Shown: positions 47,164-59,910, numbered from the stretch's first letter. The stretch: DNA of 64,000 nt from Triangularia verruculosa (GCA_033296885.1 MU864032.1:1-64000), one strand, 5' to 3'. Program-made: numbers and translations. Notes: generated by a model from the sequence alone, not told the origin.

Positions 47164-48268
47164 TCAACAGAAAGAAATCATTTCCGCCCGTAATTTCCCA
47201 TTTTCCATGTCGGCCATCGCTTCGCCCTCCATCAAACCATCCACGAAACACGTGCCAATGTATTCGTAATGATCTCCCTTCGGCCGAAAATTACCAGTTG
47301 GTGCAAAATAACTACGCAGCGGGAAGCCCTTGACAAGAAATTTAGGGTCAACATGTAGAAGGGTACGCCAGATTGCCAGGCAATATTCGACTTCGTCCAG
47401 TTCGTAGCTCGGACAACCCTGGAACGCCTCTTGCACTGTCAGCCAGTTCGATCCAAAGGGTGGTCGGTCTTCCCGAGGACCCCAGGCCAGCTGAAGCACG
47501 CAATCGGAACTCGAACAATCAACTTCGGTTCTCATGTGCAAGACGCGAGCTAAGGCTGTTCTGGCTTCGTCGTCTGGCCTAACTGTGTAGGTAGGTAGGT
47601 CGGGCAGATGTAAATGGTGATAGTATGTATACAGGTACGTCATTGGATGTCTTCGATGGAGCGGTGCCGTTAACTGGTCGACCGAGTCAACAAACAAGCC
47701 TTCGCAGTACATGAGGCTTCCATCCTGAGAGAACATAAGGGTTGGGGATCCATGCTTTTGCGCATTCGTGGCAAAGCTTTCGCGCTTGAACTTGAAGAGC
47801 GGAGGACGTCACGTCACTGGAGAGATCAATAGCCTAGCTGGGAGGGAGCTATCTTTCAGGCGCGGCGGTTCCATATTTATTTCACCGTGGGCGCATAGAG
47901 TCAAGGCCCTGAAGCCGAGAATGCATGCTCTGGAGAACTCTGTGTAAGCATCAAAAGCAGTGTAGGAGTCTGCATAATGGGGCTGGATATTTTTTCGGAT
48001 AGCGTCCGGGAGGAGGGCCAATATTCCATAGACCTTGTCTCGGGGATCTGTTGCCTCAGATATTTGGGCTAGGTTGATAATTTCGGTGAAAATGTCCGCA
48101 TTTAGAGGCATACTATGGGTTGCTGCTGTGATTCTTCAACTCAGTCGCCGTCTTCAAGCGGTGATGGATTAACCACGAGCTCACAGTGAGCATGATTGCT
48201 TCAGTGTTTGGCTTCAGTCTCTGTATGTCGAAATAAGTTCGCACATGCATCCACATCCAGGGTTAGGG
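47164..48268 (-). pseudogene. HET-domain protein relic (C-terminal part)
   Basis: Minus-strand sequence gives fragments typical of HET proteins downstream of the HET domain: MWMHVRTYFDIQRLKPN..., then ATDPRDKVYGILALLPD, then LMFSQDGSLMYCEGLFVDS and a final ~170 residues. They are split by at least three lesions: a stop plus frame change just upstream of 48111, a frame slip near 47830 where an expected Trp codon reads TAG in the alternative frame, and an in-frame TGA at 47809-47811. The HET domain itself is missing upstream of 48268. This is a 5'-truncated, decayed gene. Lesions are described only and not repaired. Confidence 0.82.
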
Positions 48269-48721
48269 TGGTGAGGCGAAGGGAAACCTCGAGAAGATGA
48301 GATCCACAGTGACGTTGCGTGGGGATCTGTCAGGTGGGGTCAGCCTAGCCAATTACTGGACGCGCCGGAGCTACAGGTCTCAGGTGGCAGAGGCACATGC
48401 CACAGCTCTTGTGAACACTGCAACAACCAGGCATCGATACACTGATCTTTTGGACAGACAAGCACGCTCAAACAACTTCTCATGTTTTATGCTTGAGCTT
48501 GTAGTCTACGTGTCAACAGTTGATATATCACCAATATATTTTGCTTAGACCGAATGCCTGGAATCGCTGAATGCCCAGCAGCCACAACCGGTATGTCCCC
48601 ACCACGGCATCCTAACCACCAGCGCCATGAACGCCCTCTTCAACGCCGTTAATATCTTCGTGGAAGCTAATCATTGGGTGGTCAGCCATACTCCACGAAC
48701 AACAAACACGAGGCCGTTACT

Positions 48722-50722
48722 ATGACATCGAGATCCTCGTTCCTCCCCCGCCTTTCTTTCTCTCGTCCCGAAAGCCCTGGCATTTCGTTCCACAACCCGA
48801 TAAGCCCAACGATCCGCAAGAAGCCGAGCGAGTACGATATGTCCGACCTGTCCCCTAGACCTGAAGACGCCCTCTTGACCACCGAGTCCTCGGTGCACCG
48901 CAGACAGAGTTCACCTCCGATTGACTATAGTACAAGTGATCGTGCCAGCAGCGTTGGATCCGCCTCAAAATCGAAGCCCATTGCCCCTATTCTTTTCCAC
49001 GGCCCCCCTCCACCAATAGCTACATCCCGAATACTATACCGAGATGAGGAAGAACCACAGCCATACCGGCCCTTTGACGCTGCTGCGTCCATCGCTCGCA
49101 ATGTTGGCAGTGTGTTGTTTGACCGCAATGACGCCTCCACAGCCCGCACGCGAGGACGTGATACAGCAAACTACAAGGACTACGAACCGGATGCAGTTTG
49201 GCGTAATCTTCAGCACCGGGAACGCCAGTTACAAAAGGAGCTTCAGAACATTCTCGATGTTCAGTCAGCATGTTTATCAGCACAAGTCGGGCGGGCAGGG
49301 TCCACGAGCAGTCCGGGCGCCAGTGACGCCGGAAGAAGCACCCCTGATGGCACATTGCATGGGAGCACCGCTTCTGCTTCCACGACCCGGCGGGTAAGCT
49401 TTGCCCAGACCACGACAACACACACAGGGCAAGTGATACCAGTCCGTCAACCTAAGAAGAAACGGCCATCGATCCGGGAAGCCCGTACAGGACTTGCACG
49501 CCAGATGACGTTTTTGGCCGACCTTAAAGCAGAAGAAGATGCCAACTTGACAGCCGCCCTATCGACCAGAAAGCAAACGCTGGCCCAGCTCCGCAAACTC
49601 TGCAGACAAAAGGAAGAGATCACGGGGGAGTTGGATAAGATCGAACAAGATGACGAAGAACCACTTGCCCAGGAAATAAAAGAGCTATCAGAGGAACGTA
49701 GCAATGTGGCAAGCGAGATCAAGGAATTGGAGGAGAAATTAGTAGGCCTGAGGAATCGAAAGAGATACTTGGATGCCAAGGTGGCCGACGTGAAGAGCAG
49801 GAGGGACGCGGGCCTGAGTGGCTATCGCGGGGCGCTGAAGGACGTCGAAGGGAAGCTGAGTGGGATACTCACTAGACCTAGCGTCAAACCTCTGGACTTT
49901 GAGGGTGTCATTGGTATGGAGAATCCGGCCGACAAGGAGTCCCATTTGTCGGGATTGCAATTCCTGAGGTTACGACCCGAGAGAAGGACCCCCGAAATGG
50001 CTAGAGAATGGTGGGAGGGTGAGGTTACACTGTTGACGGTGAGGAAGGCTGAGGTCGACAGGGAGCGGCTGGCTTTAGAAGAGGGTGTGGAAATATGGGA
50101 GGAGACGTTACAGTTGGTGGACAAGTTCGAATCGGGTGTTGCGGCAGTGATGGGACACTGGGCTAACAACAATGCCGATGAGGAATCAAATCGAGAGTGG
50201 GTAAAGGCCATGTCGAGCGTGCTGGCTGATATGAAGGCAGTCATTGCCGATATGGAAGGCAAGCTCCGGTTGGTTGAAGAAAATGGATGGAATCTGCTAA
50301 TCTGCGCTATTGGCGCCGAGGTGGCAGCCCTGAAGCTAGCCAAAGGACTTTTGGTCAAGGGTTTACGCGCTGGTGGTTTGGATCTGAAAGACGACTCAGA
50401 CGATGACAGAGACGGGGACGGAGACGGGGGCTCAACACCACATCTGGGAAGGTCAATGTCTGGTAGCTCGGGCTTGCAGCGCTCTGCCATCCGCTTCAAG
50501 CCGTCGTCATCTTCAGAGACAGCCAAGGGAAAGAACCTGGCCGATGTGCATGATGATGAGGATGGGCACAGGACTGAGGAGAGTGATAACGAGGTGCCTC
50601 CTGACTTGTTGGTCTCTTCGTCCACTTCTGGCGTTAGAAATGGATTGGACCGGACGTACAGCAGGGAGAGCACTGCAAGCGAGAATGAGGTTCCCCCTGA
50701 ATTCTTGGCAGAGCATGTTTGA
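48722..50722 (+). CDS. Coiled-coil protein, Atg28-like
   Basis: A single 666-aa frame. The N-terminal ~150 residues are disordered and Ser/Pro-rich (FLPRLSFSRPESP, DLSPRPEDAL, ILFHGPPPPIA). A long coiled coil occupies ~160-400 (LQHRERQLQKELQNIL, then EIKELSEERSNVASEIKELEE). The C-terminal region is acidic, with two similar elements, DNEVPPDLL and ENEVPPEFL. This organisation recalls fungal autophagy-related protein 28, which acts in selective autophagy (pexophagy in yeasts). The assignment rests on overall organisation and should be treated as tentative. The ATG at 48722 is the first in the frame; the frame is open upstream without an ATG. Confidence 0.65.
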   Translation: MTSRSSFLPRLSFSRPESPGISFHNPISPTIRKKPSEYDMSDLSPRPEDALLTTESSVHRRQSSPPIDYSTSDRASSVGSASKSKPIAPILFHGPPPPIATSRILYRDEEEPQPYRPFDAAASIARNVGSVLFDRNDASTARTRGRDTANYKDYEPDAVWRNLQHRERQLQKELQNILDVQSACLSAQVGRAGSTSSPGASDAGRSTPDGTLHGSTASASTTRRVSFAQTTTTHTGQVIPVRQPKKKRPSIREARTGLARQMTFLADLKAEEDANLTAALSTRKQTLAQLRKLCRQKEEITGELDKIEQDDEEPLAQEIKELSEERSNVASEIKELEEKLVGLRNRKRYLDAKVADVKSRRDAGLSGYRGALKDVEGKLSGILTRPSVKPLDFEGVIGMENPADKESHLSGLQFLRLRPERRTPEMAREWWEGEVTLLTVRKAEVDRERLALEEGVEIWEETLQLVDKFESGVAAVMGHWANNNADEESNREWVKAMSSVLADMKAVIADMEGKLRLVEENGWNLLICAIGAEVAALKLAKGLLVKGLRAGGLDLKDDSDDDRDGDGDGGSTPHLGRSMSGSSGLQRSAIRFKPSSSSETAKGKNLADVHDDEDGHRTEESDNEVPPDLLVSSSTSGVRNGLDRTYSRESTASENEVPPEFLAEHV

Positions 50723-53700
50723 AGGAGCCAGTTTGGTGTTTGGCGACGCTGCCCTCCGAGAGCTGGAGGAGGCATCACTGCTTTCGGGTATTTTTTATTA
50801 GAACGAGCGGCGCAAGCACGGTTGACTAGGTATGTTGAATGATAATGAATGGATGCAGCGTTGATTTACAATTTTTCCTGTTTCATTGTTTTGTCAAGCA
50901 GGAACTTGCCACTAGGTTACCTAGCGTTTATAGGTTCATGATGATTCCTGTTGAGGCATGCCCTCAAATGTCCTGGCAAGATGCTAACTCTATGAGATGG
51001 TCTTCTCCTCAGGACCGCACATTCTATCTCCTCTGAAAAGTGTTGTCGTCGCAGTGCACATGTTCTACATTCGCCCTGTACCGACTACTCATGCCAGCTG
51101 AGTGTTCGAGGCGATTTCAGCTCCAAGGGTTGACAGTCCGTGGGACGCGTACGCCTTTAAAGCCACGGCCTCCAAAGACCTCACTGACACGGCGCATAGG
51201 CGCAAACTGGGCACAACCAAACAGACAACAGTTTCACCTTCTTTTAATAAGACATTTGAGCGGCGACAGCAAATGGAGTTCCGCCCAAGACGGCTATGCA
51301 ACTGTGGCGGCGGCTATGGCTACCTACACATAGGGGGAGCGGACCCGGAGGCAATAAAGCTGACTCCGTCTCCGACTTCAACTCCAAAATCAACGCCAGC
51401 GGCAACCATCCACCATCAAGATTTGCCCTCATTTGTGCCAGCGATCAAATTGGCGCCGATTGCGACTCTGAAGACGCAAGCAAGTTGGATTAGAGACACG
51501 AATAACCTGTTTGATCTTGTCAGAACCCTTCCACGGTCAGCACGGATGTCTAGCGTCATCACAAGCCCTGCTGTGCGTAGAATATCCGCAAGATTTAGGT
51601 CCGTCTCCGACCTCACTCATGATAATTTCTGGAGGTGAATTTGACCTTTGCCCTCACATGAGCCTGTATATGATGCAGGGAGACGGAAAGGGTGGCGGAG
51701 AATGCCTGCTCTGAATCTCTCAGCCTCAGCGCGGACATCACGGATGCTTCTCGCATGTTTGTTGGGAAGAAGAGCCGGTGAGGGCGGCAACTTCAACCAT
51801 CAACGGGGCTGCTTCTTGGCTAATTTCGTGGTTTCCGAGGCAAAGCAAGAAGTCGGACCACACTATTGATTTCAGCATCATGGAGGGTGGTAGTTGAGAT
51901 GTTTCTCTGCGACCTGCGAACATCGGAGTACGAGTGATTCAACTTCACCAGCGATAGAGTACCTTGACCAAGAGCGACATTTTATGATCAGTTGGGATGC
52001 ACCCTTAAAACTTGCTCTTGACTGGCATACACCAGCCGTGATACCTGCCCAGCACCTTACCTTGCGCTTTAAGCCTTAAGTGTTGAACTGGGAAGGGATT
52101 CGGCCCGTTCCTACTTTCATTCTCAAACTTGAATTATCGGACTCAGCTACTGTTATGGGAAATATGGGCCTCTCTGGAGCCTTTCGCCCGTTTGAACTCT
52201 GAATTTAAGCGGTATCGGCGATGCTGGTGGCAGCGGCTCGGGCGGCAGAGTGACGCTAAAGTGAGGCTGTCTTGACAAGCCTCCGCCCCAATCTAAGATG
52301 TTACAACCGGATACTCCGCCTTTTCCAGTCTGCGGGAGTGGGTGTATGGGGTCTGACAACGGGCGGGCATGACGCTGTGGAGAGCGGGAGGACTAAGGGA
52401 TCGCCGCCTCCCGCTCCTGTTCCTGAAATCGTCGTCAGACCGTTGGAAGCGCCGGGTGCGCCGTGTCAATACATGTGATGTAGCTATACATGTTTGTACA
52501 TGATACTTCAGGTTGGCGAGCCTCCTATGTCCCCGTTGAAGTGCGGCCTAGACGAGACTCTTGATACCTTACCTATCTAGTTGGTGTGCCATCGTTTTCC
52601 TCGCTTAGTCTTTGACTTTCAGCTCACTGCATCCACAGCCGCGCGAAGACCGAGAGAAAATAGATCGCTTGACGGGTTGGCCACACCCAGCCGAAGATTG
52701 AAACCCCCTATTCGCCCGGCTTAGAACCAGAACGCCGTCGACAGAAGCACTCGGCAGGCTTAATCACCAGATCACGCATGTTTTCCTCCAACCAGTCCCG
52801 TGCCCTTCATGCATCAAACGTACGCGTGGCCTTTCTCCGATCACGACCATGGTACTGGTCATGCCAGCGGCAGCGATGAAACCTTGAGCATCAGTACAAT
52901 ATCTGTTGACCGTCGGATATGTACAGTACCTTCATCATCTCTTCATCTAAACGCCACACCGGGTGACCATGCTGTGCATCCACATTCATCACATCGACCC
53001 ACCTACTCTACATCCCTACATCCGCCACATCCATCTTCAACGACAGAAAACCAATTTCATTCATCATCAACAACTTGACTCCGGTCCAGGGTATGTGGAC
53101 TGTTTCACTACACTTCTAGTAGTACGAATGCGGGCGAGCATGCACTCTGGAGACCGAGATCAAGCATAGCTGAAAGATGAACCTCCAAAATATCCAAAAT
53201 CGGACGACACACTAGACAGCTGAGGCTCGTGATCAAGATAAATACAACTTCGCATCTAAAATCTGACTCGCATCTTCTAGCTGCACCGTGGTCAGCTAGC
53301 GGGTGTAACAGTCCAAGATGTCCGGGCAAAGAAGTCACTTTTTCCCTGCTCTCAACGCCCTGTCAAAAAGGTAAAATCTCGGCAATCCTTCCGAACTCAC
53401 CGATCCAAACCGATCTCTCTCTTTTCCTCTCCGCTCTCTCGACGTACGCAAAACTCAGGTCTCGGTAGATCGGCGGCAGCACAAGGACTCAGCGTACCTT
53501 AATTGCTGAAGCTTCATCATCAGCCAGTGGCTTTGCTACCTACTTGCATTGCGTTTGATGCATAGACGGCATTTGAAATGAAGATTTTCCGAGATTTTAT
53601 CTCTTGTTGATGTGCGTGAGTGATGTGTACCCCACACCCCTTGCCGCAAATGCAATGCATAAGTACCTGACTTTTGGATGGCGCCCCGTCGGGATCTTTT

Positions 53701-55688
53701 TGTTCTCCGGTTCCTGTCACTCTATTTCCTTGCCGCCTCTCTCTCATTTCCTATCCACCTAACAAAAGAGCCGAGTGTGAGATCTTTTTGATTCATGTGT
53801 GTGTTACCCCCCTTCCTCGGGTTGTTGGTACATGGTGACATTCTCCATTCTCGAAGGATTCAAAGCCAAGCTATTTAGTTGCATATAAAGGCCGATTCCT
53901 CGCATAAGCAGTCCGCCATCAGCCTCCCAGCGCCACCATTTTATTCACTTAAGCTAGTTTCTAATACCAAGAATGAAAGTAAACCGGATTCAGTGGGTGC
54001 TGCTTTCGTATAAGGTAGTACCGAAGTTCTGCCCTCGCATGCTGATATCAGGCAAGATCCGGACCCGAAGCAATATCGGGGTTAGTGTGTTGCGTATGTA
54101 GGTACTTTGTGCCTGGGACCCTGCCTGACTAAGTGCCCTGCTTGTTGATGTGGAGATCTTTTGATGGGGTGTGTTTCCTTTTGAGGCGAAGTGGGATAAA
54201 TAGCGTGTGAGCAGAGCCGCATGTTGGGAACCTGGGGGACGGAGGGTTGCTTGCTCCGTTTCCTTTTGCAACAGAGGAGAGGAGGGGGGGTAAATTTCGA
54301 CTTTTAGGGATTCCTCGTGCTGTGTAGGTGGATGTCGACCAGAACGTTGCTTCATATCTTTAGAGACATCTTCATTGTTGCGTCGAGCTGGTTGACAACT
54401 GCATTGTCCCTTTGTCGACGCGCGGTTACTTATTTCGACTTCTGGCGGGGAACAATTGTTCTCGAAACCCACCGGAGACTTCTGGGCAATACACACCCGC
54501 GTATCGTGTTGCCTTTCTTCTCCACCCATGCTCATGCCGTAAGCTGATGTGCTGTGCGGGCCTTTTGTGGAATGGACGTTACTGCTACCCAATCATCTAG
54601 CGTGGCGGTGTTGGCAGTCTAGTGCTACCCCATGTTCATCGCTTCGGAGAGAGTCCCGGTAGGCTATCCGCCAATGCTTAAAAGTTCCTTTGACCTTGAA
54701 AGATTCAAATACCGAGATCAAAGCCAAGACCGCTGAAGGGAGATGTTCCCAAAGAGGGAAGTTTCCGGCTATCACGCATTAGCTGAGTTGAAAGCATCAA
54801 GAATGGCGGGCGTGCGAAGCAGGGGTTGAGGACATGTAAGACAGCGGCACGTACGGCTGTCGGCGAATGTCGTGTTACATGTGTGTCATCCCATGTTCCC
54901 TTGTTAGTGGAAGTGAGCTGCCTAAAACAGTCAGAGGGACCATGAGCTCTTGTACTTCCAGAGAGGTTGACCATGCAGATCGTCGACTGCTACCTCACTA
55001 GGTGAACAGGTATGTAGAGCCAAGACTGTTCTAACGTTCCGACCATGTCTCTTTTAGATCCGAAGGCCCGTGCCGGGCCGCGACTGCTCAACGTTGAAAA
55101 GGATACAAAAATAGAGAAATACTCGAGGTACCCCGTACCCTTCTTCAGCGGCCATGCGGGTCTCTCTGTCTCTGTAGGTACGTACGTGTTTCGTGAATGC
55201 ATGAAATTCGTCACCCTCTTTACATAATGCTGGGTAGAGTGACAAAACGAGAACTGCCTCCTCGAATGATGCACCTAGCATGGAATCGAGCGTATCCCAT
55301 CCGTCTCATTCGTTGTTCCTCTCCACCTACCAATCTGGCGCCCGGCTCCAGGCCACCATTTCTCGGCCACCGGCAGCGGAAAACACTTCGTCACCACTAG
55401 TACATTAACTGCCCGGCCAACCCCACATCAAAAACATAGTTGCCTTCCGCTTCGTCTTTGTCGGCATTCTTCGAGCCAATGGTCCCAGGCTGTGGCGCAG
55501 CAACGTGCTTGAATACTGGAGGCTGCCTGGTTGTTGACCCTGCCGGAGCCTACTACCTCGCCTACCCCTCTTCTTCCTCTTCCATAAGGCTTTGATCTCC
55601 CTGGGGAAGCAATGCTTTGTGTCAGTCAGGAAGTGAACATGCCATGTCTAGAACATCAAGAGCAGTCGATACCCACAGCAAAAACAAG
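50723..55688. other. Gene-poor spacer of ~5 kb
   Basis: No gene can be supported. The longest frames (51102-51638 plus, 178 aa; 53990-54592 minus, 200 aa) show no family motif, no splice logic and biased composition. Small ORFs elsewhere are of chance length. Composition is not AT-rich, so this is not simply RIP-ed DNA. It could hold non-coding RNA or lineage-specific genes with many introns that cannot be seen by eye. Confidence 0.5.
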
Positions 55689-57628
55689 ATGTCCGTCTCC
55701 AAGTCGGCTGCAGATCAAACACGGCGTCAGTCCGTCGGCTGGGTTGGTGGAGATGAATGGGATCCGTGGAGAACAACGATACAGGATCTCTATCAGACGC
55801 AGAATCTGCCGCTGAAGGACGTGATGAAGGTTATGGAGGAGGAACATGGCTTCCGGGCTACGTATGAGTTCTCCTCCCCCGCTGAAACTGAACCCTCGCT
55901 ACTCGAAATTACTCAGCTCTGACGAGACAGGAACAACCACCCTACAGACAACGAATGTACAAAACTAGAATAAAGTCCTGGGGTCTCGACAAAAACTTCA
56001 AAGAGTGCGAAGTAGTAGAGCTATTCCGCCTACGAAACGAGCGAGACAGAGCCGGGAAAAGATTATCAAGATACACGATTCGAGGTAGAGAAGTGGACTG
56101 GGACAGGGTCCAGAACTATGTCAGAAGAAAGGGCTTAAACATCACCCAACTCCTTGCCGCTAGTGCTGGAACAATCAGCCCCTGTGCAAGAGAGGTTTCC
56201 TGCTACACGCCGCCTCCCGAAAATGGGAGGCCACTAACAACCCGAGGCTCCCAGCAGTCACTGCTAGATGTCAACATGCTGCGGGTATCTTCCCCGTCCT
56301 CGTCGTCTTCTCCATCGCCGCCGAACAGCGGTAGCAGCCATTTGTTCTCGACGGCACCAATATTTACCCCGATATCTCCCGCGCCGAACACGACGCTACC
56401 ATCACAACTGCCACTGCCCCTCGACCCAACGATAATGCGACGACCATCCTACCCCTTTCCACCACCACCACCGCTACCGATAGTAACACCCCCTCCACCG
56501 AATCTTCCAGCGATATATCCACCCCCACCGCCGCAGTACAGTGTTTCTCCTCTCGGTCCAGGTACTACCCTCCAGAATTTTCAATTATTCCTCACACGGC
56601 TGTACAAAACAACAATGTTCCAGGATGGAGAGAGGGCCTGGGGGACAACAGACTTCTTTCTGAGAAATATGAGGTCTTTGGAGTGGCTATCGACGATACG
56701 ATACTCGCTGGCAATCAACAAAGCATATCTAGTCAGTCCCAATGACAGCCAGGTCGAGATGAAGCAGTTCAAGGCCATCAACCGAGCCTTCGCCGTCTTG
56801 GAGCCGGCGAGTAAAGGGGTGATAGGCAGCAGAATGTTCTACATTGTCAACTTCCTTGGTTCCTTTCATCTCGAAACAGAAGACACTGGTGGCAAAATGG
56901 GGCCGCTAGCCGAACTGGCAAAGAAACTGATGGAGGATATCGTCGTGAAGTGCATCTGTGGCGGCGATACCGACCGAGAAAACTCTGGCTTTGGGGGGGA
57001 TTTGCGAAGAGTTCTTGGTGGATCCGACGACAAGATGGAGATTGACCCCTCCAGTACAGACGCCAACAACGGTGCACCAAAACTCATCGATGAGGGCATC
57101 TCAGTCAAAGAAACAGCCGAGAGGTTCTTAACTGCAGTCTTGGAAAGAATGCTCAAAGACATCGGCCTACCAGACCTCCCGCTATCGGTGGCATTACTCC
57201 ACGACCTCCCCGGCCACGCAAATATCGACGTAATCGGAGACTGGAAACCAAAGAGCATCAGCGGTACTTCCTCTTGGAAGAGCTGCCTACTCTCACCAAC
57301 GTCGCCTTCATCAGATAACGAATACCAAGATAAGGGGGTCTCGATGCTAGAATCGGGGATCTGGCTGGCGGGGTATGGCGATGATTTGCAAGCAGAAAAG
57401 AAGTTCAGAGCTTTGATTGGCGAGGTCAAGACTGGTGGTTCAGATCCGTCGCCCAAGATAAATGGCAATCAGGTTCTTGCGAGGTGTGCGCGGTATCAGT
57501 TGGCGAGTATGTACTGGAGGAGGGGAGATAGAGCTGGTGCTAAGGAAGAGCTGAAGATGGCGGTGAAGGAGTCTGTTCTGTATGATCATTTTGTAAAGTG
57601 GGAGGAGGTGGAGTTTTTGTATACATGA
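55689..57628 (+). CDS. Clr5-domain protein
   Basis: Two exons (55689-55861, 55948-57628; 86-nt intron) give 617 aa. The N-terminal Clr5 domain (PF14420 type) spans the intron: WDPWRTTIQDLYQTQNLPL, VMKVMEEEHGFRAT, then QRMYKTRIKSWGLDKN. The domain is named from a fission yeast silencing factor and is frequent in filamentous fungi, often in presumed regulators. A long Pro/Ser-rich linker follows (~145-290), and the C-terminal ~300 residues resemble the tetratricopeptide-like ends of such proteins (LARCARYQLASMYWRRGDRAGAKEEL). An in-frame ATG at 55644 could extend the N-terminus by 15 residues. Confidence 0.88.
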
Positions 57629-58046
57629 TGTAGAGCTGGTGGGGTTTAGTTAGGTGTATGGTACCTGTTGGCTGATGTATTGTAATGAATAAAGATTAGG
57701 AATAATATATTTAACTTAGGCTACCTCGGAACATGAAGTTCGGAGTCCTTGGACCGTAATGGTCTTCAAAGCTTCCCTCTTCTTTTCTGCCTTACTTGTA
57801 AGGCTGAAAGAAGAGAAGCTAGAAGACTTTCCATTTCAGCCGCAGCAGTGAGGCAGAAAAAGGCGGTGAAAGTGGGGAAGAGAAAAGCAGACGAAGATTT
57901 CTCGCTTATTATACCGCAATAGGTTTATCTTGGCTCGGCACGGCTCCCAATTGCTGATTGGCCAGTGGGAGGTCTTATCGAAGACCTATTTTCCATTGGC
58001 CCAGGGTGCTCGCACAGGCCACCTGCCCTGCAAGCCACATGCCGAG

Positions 58047-58118
58047 CCACATGCCCCACACAGACCACACGCCCCGCACAGGCCACACGCCCCGCATAGG
58101 CCACATGCCGAGCACTGG
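58047..58118 (+). repeat. 18-bp minisatellite, four units
   Basis: Four consecutive 18-bp units begin CCACACGCC or CCACATGCC (58047-58064, 58065-58082, 58083-58100, 58101-58118), preceded by a 12-bp partial unit. GC-rich, non-coding; frames in it read as Pro/His or Cys/Gly runs. Confidence 0.85.
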
Positions 58119-58180
58119 CACCGGTCCGGGTCACGCGCGCAGCGATGCAAGCAAAGGCGCGCGAGCCAAGCCGTCAATCA

Positions 58181-58186
58181 AGAGAG

Positions 58187-58273
<87 letters not shown>
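58181..58273 (+). repeat. (GA)n microsatellite
   Basis: About 93 bp of uninterrupted AG/GA repeat apart from one extra G near 58190. It lies just before the abrupt change to AT-rich sequence at ~58380. Confidence 0.97.
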
Positions 58274-58275
<2 letters not shown>

Positions 58276-58736
58276 TTTGGAAGCTTTAAAGACTTTACTT
58301 CGGAGCGACGCGGAGTGACTAGTACACATGAAGTTCTGAGCTGGACTCCCGGACCCAACGATAGTTTAACCCTATAATAGCACTGCGTTTTTTCGTATTT
58401 AATTTACCTCCCCTAAATACTATATATTATTTTAAACTACTAGAATTTAATTAATTATTTATTAAATTCTTTAAATCTTTAATAATAAAAACTGATAGGA
58501 AATACTGTATACAGTAAGCAATTAACGTTACCAAAAAGGCGTATAGATTACGCAAATAGTAAAATTTTACAGCGTCTTTCCTTTAATATTTCGGAATTAT
58601 ATTAACGGCGTTACTTTTATTAAAAAGTTTAAATCTATTAAATAAGGGCTTTTAAAAGTATAAGAATCCTTCCTTTATAATTAACTTCAGTACGAAGAAA
58701 ACTATAAACGCTTACTTTTTAAAACCTAAGTTAAAT

Positions 58737-59910
58737 TGTGACGAACTCCTGTACAGAACCTCTGAAAGGGATACTCGGTTAAAGGCTACTTCTAATAATT
58801 AGTTCGGTGCAGCTAAACAGTACATAATAAGATATCTCAATATAAATATAAAGTACCGTAAATATAAACTGTAATTATATACTGCGGAACTATCTATAAG
58901 TTATTTAGTTCCTCTATATATATAGACCTATAGATTACTAAAATTATATTCCCTAAAGGTAATCTAAATTACCTTTCTTTCCTATAATTTACTATACCTA
59001 TCGTAATCCTATCGCTTTACTCACCGTAATCCTATCGCTTTACTTACTGGAATTACCGTAAACCTTTCGCTCTACTTTCGATAAGTCCGTAATAATTAAC
59101 TAAAAGCGTTCCGCGCTCCGTATATTAATTCTTTATTAACGATTATAATATAATACCTCTCCTTCTAAACTAACGTTCCGACGACCTTAATTACTTTATT
59201 TTCCTTAATTATTCTTCCCTTTCTTTCCTTTTATAAGTTTTTTTTACTTTTTTACGTTACTTTTTACGTCTTTACTATATTTAACTGCGTCTTTAAAGCT
59301 TTTAACTCGAAATCCTTTTAACGCGTATCTTTAGTAGTGTGACGAACCCCTATACAGAACCTCTGAAAGGGATACTCGGTTGAAGGCAACTTCTGACAAT
59401 TGGTTCGGTGCAGCTAAACAGTGCACAACAAGATGTCTCAATGTAAACATAAGATCCCGTAAATACAAGCTGTGATTGTATACTACGGAACTATCTACAA
59501 GCTATCTAGTTCCTCCGTATATATAGATCTATAGATCACCCGGATTACATTTCCCAAAGGTAATCTGGATCACCTTTCCTTCCTATAACTTATTATACTT
59601 ACCGTAAGCTTATTGCTTTGCTCACCGGGATCACCGTAATCCTTTCGCTCCACTCCTAATTGGTCCGTAATAATTAGCTAGGAGCGCCCCGCGCTCCGTA
59701 CGTTAGTCCTTCATTAACGATTATAATATAATACCCCTCCTTCTAAATCGACGCCCCAATAACCTTAATTTACTTTATCTTCCTTAATCATTCTTCCCCC
59801 TCCTTTCTTCCGTAAATCTCCCTTACTCCCTTAGACTATTTCCACCATATCTAACCGTATCTCCAAAACCTTTAGCTCGAAATCCTCCCAGCGCACGTCT
59901 CTAACTGCCG
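58737..59910. repeat. Tandem ~600-bp LTR-like direct repeat
   Basis: Two head-to-tail units start with TGTGACGAAC at 58737 and 59338 (spacing 601 bp). They share blocks such as ACAGAACCTCTGAAAGGGATA, GGTTCGGTGCAGCTAAACAG and CGCGCTCCGTA, and the ends CTCGAAATCC. The first unit is much more AT-shifted than the second. The TG...-type start suits an LTR, but no internal region lies between the units, so they may be nested or recombined solo LTRs. Confidence 0.75.

Noticed and set aside
51102..51638. Plus-strand frame of 178 aa
   Set aside because: No family motif, no splice context and biased Pro/Thr/Ser composition; treated as chance.
53990..54592. Minus-strand frame of 200 aa
   Set aside because: No recognisable domain, signal peptide or conserved pattern; the antisense strand has similar open frames.
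58131..58358. Leu/Ser and Arg/Glu repeat frames at the GA tract
   Set aside because: Pure translation of the dinucleotide repeat; no gene.
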